Shown here: one piece after another, positions 1 through 7,234 of the stretch | Position numbering within the stretch: the stretch's first letter is position 1 | How the letters are laid out: every line of letters begins with the position of its first letter | NCBI GenBank assembly: GCA_030655095.1 | Contig: JAURWF010000052.1 | Location: forward strand, 1-13,911 | Source of the DNA: a bacterium | GTDB taxonomy: Bacteria > Patescibacteriota > Patescibacteriia > Patescibacteriales > GWC2-42-12 | DNA: 13,911 nt | Direction of reading: 5' to 3' | Program-made: the position numbers and the translations under genes | Notes under the pieces: model-generated | Seen by the model: the letters and a program-made list of their open reading frames with translations, nothing else | The model's database searches: none | Told to the model about the DNA's origin: nothing

Positions 1-52
1 AGAAGAAACGCAACTAAGTCTCGGGTACCCGAGACTTAGTTGCGTTTCTTCT
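1..52. repeat. Perfect 52-bp palindrome at window edge
   Basis: Bases 1-26 are the exact reverse complement of 27-52, with no loop, centred on GGGTACCC. The palindrome reaches the window edge, so its true length is unknown. One arm includes the first unit of the 12-bp coding repeat of the transposase gene, which suggests that the sequence folds back on itself there. It may be a genuine palindrome in the gene or a foldback or assembly artefact. Confidence 0.9.
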
Positions 53-258
53 TGCGCTTCTTCTTGCGCTTCTTGTTTAGTTTTTATCATTTTTCTTTTG
101 TAATAATCCCTTTCCGAATCAGTTGATTTATTATTAAATTCCTTCATCCCAATTAAAAATCTAACGTAATCTTTCTCGTCAATAAAAACTTCCCGTTTAT
201 CAACCCCTCGGTTGTAGATGTGATAATACTCCCCTGTTTGAAACTGGACTTTACGCAT
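1..258 (-). CDS. IS200-like / RAYT-family transposase, N-terminal part (runs off window)
   Basis: From the ATG at 258 the minus strand stays open for 86 codons to base 1. The N-terminus (residues about 8-36) contains GEYYHIYNRG followed by KREVFIDEKDYVRFL, the usual opening of Y1 (HUH) transposases of the REP-associated (RAYT) type, which are common in CPR genomes. The catalytic HUH and tyrosine motifs would lie further downstream and are not in the window. Residues about 62-74 are a low-complexity Gln/Glu/Ala stretch encoded by three 12-bp tandem units (41-76). The final 17 codons fall in a perfect palindrome, so that translation may not be real. A REP-like hairpin lies just upstream of the start, as expected for a REP/RAYT pair. 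Family assignment is by recognition; whether the gene is intact cannot be judged. Confidence 0.75.
   Translation of the reverse strand, partial: MRKVQFQTGEYYHIYNRGVDKREVFIDEKDYVRFLIGMKEFNNKSTDSERDYYKRKMIKTKQEAQEEAQEETQLSLGYPRLSCVSS
41..76 (-). repeat. 12-bp tandem repeat, three units, in transposase gene
   Basis: Three consecutive 12-mers on the plus strand (TGCGTTTCTTCT, TGCGCTTCTTCT, TGCGCTTCTTGT) differ at only one or two positions. In the minus-strand reading frame they encode repeats rich in Gln, Glu and Ala. The unit length is a multiple of three, so copy-number change would preserve the frame. Confidence 0.85.
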
Positions 259-294
259 ACAATTTATTTTATTCTTTCTTTAATTTCCTTTTTT

Positions 295-340
295 CCCTCT
301 CCCACGGACGCAAGGAGCGGGAGAGGGTAGGGTGAGGGTT
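295..340 (-). repeat. REP-like palindromic element between dnaK and RAYT gene
   Basis: CCCTCTCCC (295-303) and GGGAGAGGG (319-327) form a perfect 9-bp stem with a 15-nt loop. Read on the minus strand, the element begins AACCCTCACCCTACCCTCTCCC, a form familiar from REP elements linked to RAYT transposases. Its first bases are part of the dnaK stop codon. On the minus strand the stem is followed by an A-run rather than a T-run, so it is not a canonical intrinsic terminator for dnaK, although a strong hairpin here could still protect the mRNA 3' end. Confidence 0.7.
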
Positions 341-2234
341 ATTTTTTCTCAGTAAACTCCCCTTCAAGTGGATTTTCTTCTTTTTTCTCTTCACCACCTG
401 CTTGTTCGCCAGCAGATTTATTAGCTTCGGCAGAGGCGGATTGATACATTGCCGCGCCTATTTTTTGCGCTACAACATTTAATTCATCCAAATTCTTTTT
501 TATCTCATCAATCTGATCGCTGTCTTTTACTTTTTTCAAAGCCTCAACTTTTTCTTCTAATTCTTTTTTATCTTCCGCTTTTATTTTGTCACCAGAATCT
601 TTAATTAATTTTTCTGTTTGAAAAATAACAGATTCGGCCTGATTTTTAATTTCTATTTGCTCTCTTTTTTTCTTATCTTCATCAGCATACAATTCAGCTT
701 CTTTTTTCATTTTTTCAACCTCTTCCTTACTTAAACCAGAAGAAGCTGTAATTGTAATTTGTTGTTCTATATTTGTCGCTCTATCTTTAGCTTTTACATT
801 AACAATACCATTTGCATCAATATCAAAACTTACTTCAACTTGCGGAACACCACGAGGAGCAGATGGAATACCATTTAAAATAAACCTTCCTAAAGATTTA
901 TTATCAGATGCCATCGGACGTTCTCCTTGCAAAACATGAATTTCAACACTAGTTTGACCATCTGCTGCTGTTGAAAAAACTTGCGATTTAGAAGTTGGAA
1001 TAGTTGTATTTCTTTCAATTAATGGAGTTGATACGCCTCCCAAAGTTTCAATTCCTAAAGTCAAAGGAATAACATCAAGTAATAACACATCTTTAACATC
1101 GCCTTGCAAAACACCAGCTTGCACAGCAGCTCCTAAAGCAACAACTTCGTCTGGATTAACAGTTAAATTTGGATCTTTGCCAAAAAACTCTTTAACTTTT
1201 TTCTGCACCAAAGGCATACGAGTCATTCCACCAACTAAAATTACTTCATGAATATCTTTAATTGTAAAACCAGCATCTTTTAAGGCTGCTTGGCAAGGAG
1301 CAATAGTTTTCTCAACCAAATCACCAACTAATTCCTCAAGTTTAGCACGCGACATTTTCATAACTAAATGTTTTGGTCCATTAGCATCAGTAGTAATAAA
1401 CGGTTGGTTAATTTCTGTTTCCATTGTTGTTGATAATTCAATTTTTGCTTTTTCAGCTGATTCTTTAATTCTTTGCAAAGCTAAAGTATCTTTTGACAAA
1501 TCAATTCCTTGATCTTTTTTAAATTCTTCAATTATCCAATGAATTAATCGTTGATCAAAATCTTCTCCGCCTAAATGAGTATCACCATTTGTAGATTTTA
1601 CTTCAACGGTATCAGCGCTTACATCAAGAATTGAAATATCAAAAGTTCCTCCGCCCAAATCATAAACCGCAATTTGCTCGCCTTTCTTTTTCTCAAAACC
1701 ATATGCCAATGCAGCCGCAGTTGGTTCATTAATAATTCGTTTAACATCTAATCCAGCAATTTTGCCAGCATCTTTTGTTGCCTGACGTTGAGAATCATCA
1801 AAATATGCAGGAACAGTAATAATTGCTTCTGTTATTTTCTCGCCTAATTTAGCTTCGGCATCAGCTTTTAATTTTGATAAAATCATAGCCGATATTTCCT
1901 GCGGAGTATATTCATTATCAGACATTTTTATTTTAACACCCTCATTAGCTCTAACAATTTTATAAGGTGATATTTTAATATCACGCTGAACTTCATCATC
2001 TTCAAAACGTCTGCCGATTAATCGCTTAATCGCATAAACAGTATTTTCTGGATTAGTCACTGCTTGTCTTTTCGCAGTTAATCCAACCAATCTTTCACCA
2101 TTTTTAGAAATCGCAACAATAGAAGGAGTTGTTCTATTTCCTTCAGCATTTTCTAAAATTTTTGGCTGTCCACCTTCAATAATAGCCATCGCGCAATTAG
2201 TAGTCCCCAAATCAATTCCTAAAATTTTTGACAT
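339..2234 (-). CDS. dnaK: Molecular chaperone DnaK (Hsp70)
   Basis: This is a full-length 631-residue Hsp70. The actin-like ATPase domain covers about 1-380, with the phosphate-1 loop GIDLGTTNC (6-14), the YDLGGGTFDIS phosphate-2 loop (191-201), and VILVGGMTRMP (331-341). The interdomain linker VLLLDV lies at about 383-388 and leads into the beta substrate-binding domain (about 389-500). The helical lid follows, ending in an acidic, Lys-rich tail. It is the ATP-dependent cytosolic folding chaperone; GrpE, encoded two genes upstream, exchanges its nucleotide. It is the last gene of the hrcA-grpE-hsp20-dnaK unit, 26 bp after hsp20. No dnaJ follows: the next item is a REP-like hairpin. Transcription probably starts at the CIRCE-controlled promoter upstream of hrcA. 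No key residue appears to be missing. Confidence 0.98.
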   Translation of the reverse strand: MSKILGIDLGTTNCAMAIIEGGQPKILENAEGNRTTPSIVAISKNGERLVGLTAKRQAVTNPENTVYAIKRLIGRRFEDDEVQRDIKISPYKIVRANEGVKIKMSDNEYTPQEISAMILSKLKADAEAKLGEKITEAIITVPAYFDDSQRQATKDAGKIAGLDVKRIINEPTAAALAYGFEKKKGEQIAVYDLGGGTFDISILDVSADTVEVKSTNGDTHLGGEDFDQRLIHWIIEEFKKDQGIDLSKDTLALQRIKESAEKAKIELSTTMETEINQPFITTDANGPKHLVMKMSRAKLEELVGDLVEKTIAPCQAALKDAGFTIKDIHEVILVGGMTRMPLVQKKVKEFFGKDPNLTVNPDEVVALGAAVQAGVLQGDVKDVLLLDVIPLTLGIETLGGVSTPLIERNTTIPTSKSQVFSTAADGQTSVEIHVLQGERPMASDNKSLGRFILNGIPSAPRGVPQVEVSFDIDANGIVNVKAKDRATNIEQQITITASSGLSKEEVEKMKKEAELYADEDKKKREQIEIKNQAESVIFQTEKLIKDSGDKIKAEDKKELEEKVEALKKVKDSDQIDEIKKNLDELNVVAQKIGAAMYQSASAEANKSAGEQAGGEEKKEENPLEGEFTEKK

Positions 2235-2260
2235 AGATTTTAATTTTTATTAATTTATAA

Positions 2261-2689
2261 TTATTTTTTTATATTTATTTTAATCATCTTTGATTTAACT
2301 TCTAACGCTTTGGGAACAGCAATTTTTAAAATACCATTAACTGCTTCTGCGCTAGCTTTTTCACTAATTACATGAGACGGTAAAGGCACACTACGATAAA
2401 AACTACCTCGTCTTATTTCTTTGCGATAATAATTTTTATCTTCAACTTCACTTTTCTTTTCACTTTCACCTTTAATAGTTAGAACGTCGTTTTCAATCGA
2501 AATATCAACTTTTTCTGGATCAATTCCTGCTAACTGTGTTTCAATATAAACATTTTTTTCATCCTGATAAATATCTACTGCCGGAACATAATTAGTTAAA
2601 TCTGTTCTAGCTGGGATAAAACCTTCAAACATTTTATCCATATCCTCAAATGATTCAAGAAATGGAGTCCATTTTATAATTGATGACAT
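2261..2689 (-). CDS. Small heat-shock protein, Hsp20/alpha-crystallin family
   Basis: This 142-residue protein has a typical alpha-crystallin domain at about 34-126, starting VPAVDIYQDEKNVYIETQL and including the ELAGI-like turn QLAGIDPEKVDI and the conserved GILKIAVPK segment (119-127). A C-terminal I-x-I anchoring motif is present (IKINI, 136-140). Such proteins form oligomers that hold unfolding clients for DnaK, which fits its place between grpE and dnaK. That position is unusual compared with the common grpE-dnaK-dnaJ order. The gaps are 26 bp to dnaK and 22 bp from grpE, so it is very probably co-transcribed. The ATG at 2689 is the only sensible start. Confidence 0.95.
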   Translation of the reverse strand: MSSIIKWTPFLESFEDMDKMFEGFIPARTDLTNYVPAVDIYQDEKNVYIETQLAGIDPEKVDISIENDVLTIKGESEKKSEVEDKNYYRKEIRRGSFYRSVPLPSHVISEKASAEAVNGILKIAVPKALEVKSKMIKINIKK

Positions 2690-2711
2690 AATTTTTACTT
2701 TAAATTAATAA

Positions 2712-3383
2712 TTATTTTAACTTATAAACTACCACTTTTGCCGCCTCAATCACTTTTCCATTTAATTTATACCCATCCTTAACTTGCTTTGCGATTTGTC
2801 CATCTAATTTTTTATCTTCTGTTTCTTCACTACTAATTGCTTCCATAATATTATGATCAAACTTCCCTTTTTCAACTATTATTTCTTCTATGCCTGAATT
2901 TTTTAAAACGTCACTAAATTGTTTAATAATATATTTGATACCAATAACCCATCCATTTTTTTCAGCGACTTCATTAATATGTTGAATCGCTGTTTTTAAA
3001 TTATCATAAACTGGCAAAATCTCATAAAACAACCTCTCATTAGCAAATCTAGCAAATTCCATTTTTTCTTTAGCTGTTTGTTTTAATAAATTTTGATAAT
3101 CAGCCAAAGCTCGTTTATATTTTTCCTCAAAATCATCAACTTCTAAGTCACTAACATGTTCAAACCTATTTACTTTTTTACCATCTATTTCAACTCGGCT
3201 TAAAAACATTTTTTTTGGTCTAACCCAAATTTTATTATCAGCAATTGATTGATAAACAACAACTTCTTCTCTGTTTTCGCTATTATAACCTAAATATAAA
3301 ACACAATATTTTCCACCTTTATAATGTCTATAAATCCCCTTTTTTATTTTTTCAACTTTTAAAGAATCTTTTTTATCAAACAT
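2712..3383 (-). CDS. grpE: GrpE nucleotide exchange factor with N-terminal DUF1653 domain
   Basis: I choose the ATG at 3383, four bases after the hrcA stop, giving 223 residues. The frame could also open at a TTG at 3398 inside hrcA, which is less likely. Residues about 14-77 match DUF1653: GIYRHYKGGKYCVLYLG, then EEVVVYQS, WVRPKKMF and VNRFEHV. The GrpE part follows, with a coiled-coil helix (about 80-120, EEKYKRALADYQNLLKQ), the four-helix region ending near 165, and the C-terminal beta head with KGKFDHNIMEAIS and the conserved KDGYKLNGKVIEAAKVVVYK. GrpE dimers release ADP from DnaK. The DUF1653 module has no firmly known role to my knowledge; fused here it replaces the usual disordered acidic N-terminus. 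The operon position supports the GrpE call strongly. Confidence 0.93.
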   Translation of the reverse strand: MFDKKDSLKVEKIKKGIYRHYKGGKYCVLYLGYNSENREEVVVYQSIADNKIWVRPKKMFLSRVEIDGKKVNRFEHVSDLEVDDFEEKYKRALADYQNLLKQTAKEKMEFARFANERLFYEILPVYDNLKTAIQHINEVAEKNGWVIGIKYIIKQFSDVLKNSGIEEIIVEKGKFDHNIMEAISSEETEDKKLDGQIAKQVKDGYKLNGKVIEAAKVVVYKLK

Positions 3384-3387
3384 ATTT

Positions 3388-4074
3388 TTATTTTTCAATA
3401 ATCTTATTATTAATAAATTCTACTAACGCCAAATTTTTTTCATAATCCATTCTCATTGGACCAAGAATACCGAATAAACCAACATTATTTTTTAATTTAT
3501 ATTTAACTAAAATCGTTCCACAAAAATCACCGAATGGATTAGTTGATCCAACAAAAATCTGTGGTTTTTCTTGAATTTCATTAAAAATATTATTTATAAT
3601 TTCATCAACTCTATCAATGATTTTAGAAATATCATAAATCAATTCAGTTTGACAAAATTCAGGCTGAGATAATAAATTGGAAATACCTGTATAATATAAA
3701 TTATTTTGATGAAATGCCCAAAATACCGCACTATCAGAAACTTTAGCAAGCTCTTTGGCAACTTGTTTAAAACTTAATTCATCTTTTTCTTTTAATAACT
3801 TAGAAAAATTTTCTATCTCTGTCGGCTTTAATTTTTTCTTGCTTAAATTCTCTAAATAAAAATTATACGCTTTTTCAGTAGGAATACGACCAGATGAAGT
3901 ATATGGTTGCGCAATATAACCTAATTCTTCTAACTCTGCCATTTCATTTCTAACAGTAGCAGAAGAAATATCTAATTTATATTTACCAACTAAAACTTCT
4001 GAACCAACTGGAATACCAGTTTTAATATGCTCTTTAATAATTGTATTAAGAATTAAAATTTTTCTTTTATCCAT
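3388..4074 (-). CDS. hrcA: Heat-inducible transcription repressor HrcA, short form
   Basis: HrcA represses heat-shock operons by binding CIRCE. The winged-helix domain (about 1-75) is clear, with SATVRNEMAELEELGYI and TSSGRIPTEKAYNFYL at about 38-75, the hallmark region of the family. The C-terminal GAF-like part retains FVGSTNPF and GILGPMRMDYEKNLALVEFI. At 228 residues it is roughly a third shorter than typical HrcA (about 340). The missing sequence lies in the middle, between the DNA-binding domain and the C-terminal motifs, where the dimerisation and inserted regions normally sit. There is no frameshift, so this looks like a natural reduced form. A perfect CIRCE box lies 147 bp upstream, so it should regulate its own operon. 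The ATG at 4074 fits the family start. Confidence 0.95.
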   Translation of the reverse strand: MDKRKILILNTIIKEHIKTGIPVGSEVLVGKYKLDISSATVRNEMAELEELGYIAQPYTSSGRIPTEKAYNFYLENLSKKKLKPTEIENFSKLLKEKDELSFKQVAKELAKVSDSAVFWAFHQNNLYYTGISNLLSQPEFCQTELIYDISKIIDRVDEIINNIFNEIQEKPQIFVGSTNPFGDFCGTILVKYKLKNNVGLFGILGPMRMDYEKNLALVEFINNKIIEK

Positions 4075-4083
4075 AAAATATTA

Positions 4084-4195
4084 TCATTGCGGGCTTGCCC
4101 AACAAACCAACGCCTTAAACGTGTCATTGCGGGCTTGACCCGCAATCCATTTCCGCCCTGTGCTATTGCGGGCTTGACCCGCAATCCACTCCTTA
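4084..4195. repeat. REP-like repeat cluster in hrcA leader (three copies)
   Basis: Three copies of one hairpin-forming repeat lie between the hrcA promoter and its start codon. The copies at 4126-4146 and 4165-4185 each have arms ATTGCGGG and CCCGCAAT around a 5-nt loop (CTTGA). The copy at 4085-4100 is degenerate and keeps only the left arm plus CTTGCCC. A fourth copy lies in opposite orientation at 7235-7265. The type GTCATTGCGGGCTTGACCCG is a widespread bacterial REP-like sequence. These hairpins would sit in the 5' leader of the heat-shock mRNA. The remainder of the 4075-4271 gap holds the CIRCE box and promoter. Confidence 0.85.
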
Positions 4196-4210
4196 GTTTA
4201 TATTTTTTAT

Positions 4211-4238
4211 TCTATACTAATTAGCACTCTCTTGTCAA
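4211..4238 (-). promoter_or_regulatory. Sigma-A-type promoter of the heat-shock operon
   Basis: On the minus strand TTGACA (4238-4233) is followed by a 16-bp spacer and TATAGA (4216-4211). The -35 hexamer is a full consensus match and lies within the CIRCE box, so HrcA binding would directly block RNA polymerase. Predicted transcription starts near 4204, leaving a leader of about 130 nt before hrcA that contains the REP-like hairpins. Confidence 0.8.
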
Positions 4239-4247
4239 GAGTGCTAA
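4221..4247. promoter_or_regulatory. CIRCE operator (HrcA-binding site)
   Basis: TTAGCACTC, nine spacer bases, then GAGTGCTAA: an exact match to the CIRCE consensus inverted repeat, including the 9-bp spacer. It overlaps the -35 region of the promoter for hrcA-grpE-hsp20-dnaK. The M18 aminopeptidase stop is only 24 bp further upstream. Confidence 0.97.
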
Positions 4248-4271
4248 AATAATATTTAAATACTAATCGCA

Positions 4272-5699
4272 TTATTCCTGATAAAAAGCCTTGTATCCTA
4301 AATAAGCGCAATAAATATCAGCTTTGGATGCAATTTCTAACGGCGCATGTATATTAAATAAAGCTACGCCAGCATCAACAACGTCTATATTGCGATTAGC
4401 TAAATATTTAGCAATAGTCCCACCACCGCCCTGATCAACTTTTCCAATTCCACCAGAAAACTGACAAACAATATTTTTATCTTTTTTGAAAATCATTCTT
4501 AATTTTTGTAAAAATTCAGCTGATGCTTCAGATGTTGAATATTTACCGCCATGACCAGTATATTTTTCTATTGCTAAACCAAATCCCATTCTACAAGCAT
4601 TTCGTAAATCATGAACATCTTTATAATCAGGATCAACTGCTACTGTTGTATCAGCTGAAATCGCTTGGCTAATACCATATGAATGATAAATTTCATTTAT
4701 ATCGCAATTTTTTTGATTTAATTTTAAAACATCCAACATAAAACTTTCTAAAAATACTGATTGAGCGCTAGTATTTCCATCTGAACCTATTTCTTCTCTG
4801 TCTATTAAAATACAAACTTGCGTTTGATCAATTATTTCAGCATCAAAAAAACTCATCAAAGATGAGTAAGCACAAACTTTATCATCATGACCATAAGCTG
4901 AAATTAAACTTCTATCAAAACCTAAATCTCTTGCTTTTTCGCAAGGAACAGCTTGTATTTCCGCACTAGCAAAATCCTCTTCTTTAATTCCATATTTATT
5001 ATAAAGATATTCTAATATTGCCAATTTAACTTTTTCTTTAATTTTTGAATCATTCACTGGTAATGAGCCTAATAATAAATTTAATTCCTCTCCTTTAATT
5101 TCATGATATTCAGACTTACCACTATGTCCAACTGGTCGATCCAAATGAGGTAATAAATCAGTAATCATAAAAATTGGCTCATCATCTTTTTCTCCAATTT
5201 TAATATTTATTTTTTTCCCATTTTCCAAACAAACAACTCCATGCAAAGCTAAAGAAATGGCTGGCCATTGATATTTTTTAATACCACCATAATAATGAGT
5301 TTTAGCAAAAGCTAAATTTTCATCTTCAAAAAGCGGATTAACTTTAAAATCCAAATGAGGCGAATCAATATGCGACATAATTATTCTCATTCCGTTATCT
5401 AGCCCTTGTTTGCCGATTCTAGCTAAAAATAAACTCTTATCACGATTAATAGCATAAACTTTATCTCCAACAGAAAGCGATTTTACTTCAGTAATATTTT
5501 TAAAACCATTTTTTTGGGCTAATTCAATTCCAGTTTCAATTGCTTCTCTTTCTGTTTTAGATTTATTTAAAAAATTTTTATAACCTTCGGCAAAATCAAA
5601 AGCTTGTTTTTTAATTTTATCATCCCAAACTTCCCAGCAACTTTTTTTCTGCAAGGTTAATTTTTTTTCCAATTTTTGATAATCAATTTTTTCAGACAT
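4272..5699 (-). CDS. M18-family zinc aminopeptidase
   Basis: This 475-residue cytosolic metallopeptidase belongs to family M18 (aspartyl aminopeptidase / yeast aminopeptidase I group), which removes N-terminal residues from peptides. The expected ligand and catalytic residues are all visible: His110 in SHIDSPHLD, Asp272 in YGHDDKVCA (bridging Asp), Glu302/Glu303 in IDREEIGSDG, Asp350 in ISADTTVAVDP, and His451 in FNIHAPLEIASK. Length is normal for the family. It is the last gene of the lemA-TPM-M18 run, starting 24 bp after the TPM gene, and it ends just before the CIRCE box with no obvious terminator between, so some readthrough into hrcA is possible. Its substrate preference cannot be told from sequence. 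Confidence 0.93.
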   Translation of the reverse strand: MSEKIDYQKLEKKLTLQKKSCWEVWDDKIKKQAFDFAEGYKNFLNKSKTEREAIETGIELAQKNGFKNITEVKSLSVGDKVYAINRDKSLFLARIGKQGLDNGMRIIMSHIDSPHLDFKVNPLFEDENLAFAKTHYYGGIKKYQWPAISLALHGVVCLENGKKINIKIGEKDDEPIFMITDLLPHLDRPVGHSGKSEYHEIKGEELNLLLGSLPVNDSKIKEKVKLAILEYLYNKYGIKEEDFASAEIQAVPCEKARDLGFDRSLISAYGHDDKVCAYSSLMSFFDAEIIDQTQVCILIDREEIGSDGNTSAQSVFLESFMLDVLKLNQKNCDINEIYHSYGISQAISADTTVAVDPDYKDVHDLRNACRMGFGLAIEKYTGHGGKYSTSEASAEFLQKLRMIFKKDKNIVCQFSGGIGKVDQGGGGTIAKYLANRNIDVVDAGVALFNIHAPLEIASKADIYCAYLGYKAFYQE

Positions 5700-5723
5700 A
5701 CAAGTTTAAGTTTAAGATTTACT

Positions 5724-6602
5724 TTACCAATCTCCGCTAGAGCCACCTCCGCCAGAGCCACCTCCGCCAAATCCACCAAATCCTCCTCCAAAGCCTCCAC
5801 CAGAACCACCACCGCCAAACCACCAAGGCCAAATTCCTGTAGCTTTGCTTTTTTGATAATTTTTAGAAACAATATAATCAAATAATAAACCAATTGGCAC
5901 TAAAATAGCAATAGATATTAAGCCAAAAAATAAAAATCCTTTAAATGCCCCTATAATTACGCCAATAATAACGCTTATTACTCCGCCTAACCACCAAGAT
6001 TTACTTCTACCCAAAATACTTGATAACCATATAAAACCAAAAATAATTATATAAAAAATAAATTCCCACGATAAATTATTATTCTGATTATTTTCCTTTT
6101 TACTTTCAGGAATATATTCACCTTTTGTTGCTCCTATGATTTTATCAACAGCGCTATCAACTCCTAAATAATAATCATTAGCCTTAAAAGCAGGCTTCAT
6201 AATCTGATTAATAATCCAATAGCTCTGTGCGTCAGTTAAAGCTCCTTCTAAGCCATAACCAACTTCAATGCGCATCAGTCTATCGTCAATCGCAATCAAA
6301 ATCAAAACACCATTGTCTTTATTTTTTTTACCAATACCCCAATCTTTAAATAATTGAGAAGCAAAATTTTCAACAGTATCATCATCTAAACTTTTAATAG
6401 TAACAACGGAAATTTCATTACTACTGGTTTTAGAAAATTCACTTAATTTAGTTTCTAATTTTTGTTTCTGTTCACCATTTAAAGCATTAGCAAAATCATT
6501 AACAAAACCAGTCGGCTTACCTAAATCATAATAAGCAATACAAGGCAAAGCAATTAGCAATAAAAACAAAACACAACTTGAGTGTTTGATAAGTTTAATC
6601 AT
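5724..6602 (-). CDS. TPM-domain membrane protein (YgcG-like), Gly-rich tail
   Basis: The 292-residue protein starts with a hydrophobic signal segment (about 8-23). A TPM domain follows at about 30-160, with GFVNDFANALN, NGVLILIAIDDRLMRIEVGYGLEGALTD and the WIINQIMKPAFKANDY region. A polar linker leads to membrane segments at about 180-197 and 205-245, and the protein ends in a Gly/Ser tail (263-292, closing GGGGSSGDW), as in YgcG-type proteins. The TPM domain should lie outside the membrane. Members are linked to membrane protein or photosystem repair in other organisms, but the role in this group is unknown. It follows lemA by 27 bp, a pairing seen in many bacteria, which suggests a joint envelope function. 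The Gly-rich codons produce long spurious open frames on both strands. Confidence 0.9.
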   Translation of the reverse strand: MIKLIKHSSCVLFLLLIALPCIAYYDLGKPTGFVNDFANALNGEQKQKLETKLSEFSKTSSNEISVVTIKSLDDDTVENFASQLFKDWGIGKKNKDNGVLILIAIDDRLMRIEVGYGLEGALTDAQSYWIINQIMKPAFKANDYYLGVDSAVDKIIGATKGEYIPESKKENNQNNNLSWEFIFYIIIFGFIWLSSILGRSKSWWLGGVISVIIGVIIGAFKGFLFFGLISIAILVPIGLLFDYIVSKNYQKSKATGIWPWWFGGGGSGGGFGGGFGGFGGGGSGGGGSSGDW

Positions 6603-6629
6603 AAATAAAACTATGTCATTTGATTTTTT

Positions 6630-7184
6630 TTAGAATTTTACAGCTGGCGCATTTTCAGCTCCTGCTACTGATTCAATATATTTTTTCTCGCTAAAACCGA
6701 ACCAAGAGGCAAATAAATTAGCTGGTAAACGTTTAATTATTACATTAAAATCTCGAGCCAAATCATTAAATCTTTTACGCTCAACACTTACACGATTTTC
6801 AGTACCTTCTAATTGTGCCATCAAAGTTTGCACTGTTTCAACTGACTTTAATTGAGGATAATTTTCCATAACTACCAACAATCTTGCTAAAGCGCCTTCA
6901 ACTCCGCCGACTGCTTCAGCTTTAGAATCTGCTGTTTTAGCGCCAGCATAACGGGTTCTAGCTTCAGCTAAATCACCAAATACTTTTTGTTCTTGTTGCA
7001 TCGCGCCCTTAACTGATTCAACTAAATTTGGAATTAAATCAAAACGTCTTTGGAATTGAGTTTCAACTTGTGCCCATTGACCATCTACTGCTTCGCTAGC
7101 AACAACCATTTTATTATAAACACCCCAGCCATACATAACTACAATTACAGCTACAACCAAAATAACAATTAACGCTTTTTTCAT
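6630..7184 (-). CDS. lemA: LemA-family membrane protein
   Basis: This 184-residue protein has an N-terminal membrane helix (about 4-19) followed by a long helical domain. The LemA hallmarks are clear: YNKMVVASEAVDGQWAQVET then FQRRFDLIPNLVESVKG (about 44-60), ENYPQLKS, and RKRFNDLARDFNVIIKRLPANLFASWFGF near the C-terminus. Length is standard. LemA proteins have an N-out topology with a helical cytoplasmic or surface-exposed domain; their biochemical role is not established. It heads the lemA-TPM-M18 unit. A candidate promoter with a perfect TATAAT lies about 126 bp upstream, with a REP-like hairpin in the leader. Confidence 0.95.
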   Translation of the reverse strand: MKKALIVILVVAVIVVMYGWGVYNKMVVASEAVDGQWAQVETQFQRRFDLIPNLVESVKGAMQQEQKVFGDLAEARTRYAGAKTADSKAEAVGGVEGALARLLVVMENYPQLKSVETVQTLMAQLEGTENRVSVERKRFNDLARDFNVIIKRLPANLFASWFGFSEKKYIESVAGAENAPAVKF

Positions 7185-7234
7185 AAATTTTTTGTTCTGC
7201 CAACTTAATTGCCGGCTAGTTTATTAATAATTAA

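Noticed and set aside
295..327. Intrinsic terminator for the dnaK operon
   Set aside because: The stem is strong, but on the minus strand it is followed by an A-run, not a T-run; the sequence fits a REP element better.
3384..3398. TTG start for grpE inside hrcA
   Set aside because: It would overlap hrcA by 11 bp and add five Lys/Asn residues; the ATG at 3383 starts four bases after the hrcA stop and fits the DUF1653 domain equally well.
3245..3445. Plus-strand 66-codon frame over grpE and hrcA
   Set aside because: It lies antisense to two well-supported genes and its Phe/Leu/Tyr-rich translation looks like AT-rich noise.
4084..4195. CRISPR array for the repeats upstream of hrcA
   Set aside because: Spacing is irregular, there are only two full copies, the repeats are self-complementary, and no cas genes are present; they are REP-like hairpins.
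5657..5893. Open frames on both strands over the Gly-rich tail of the TPM protein (including 5676-5885 plus)
   Set aside because: They arise from the repetitive GGN codons of the TPM gene; the translations are low-complexity Ala/Leu/Val or Ser/Thr strings with no family resemblance.
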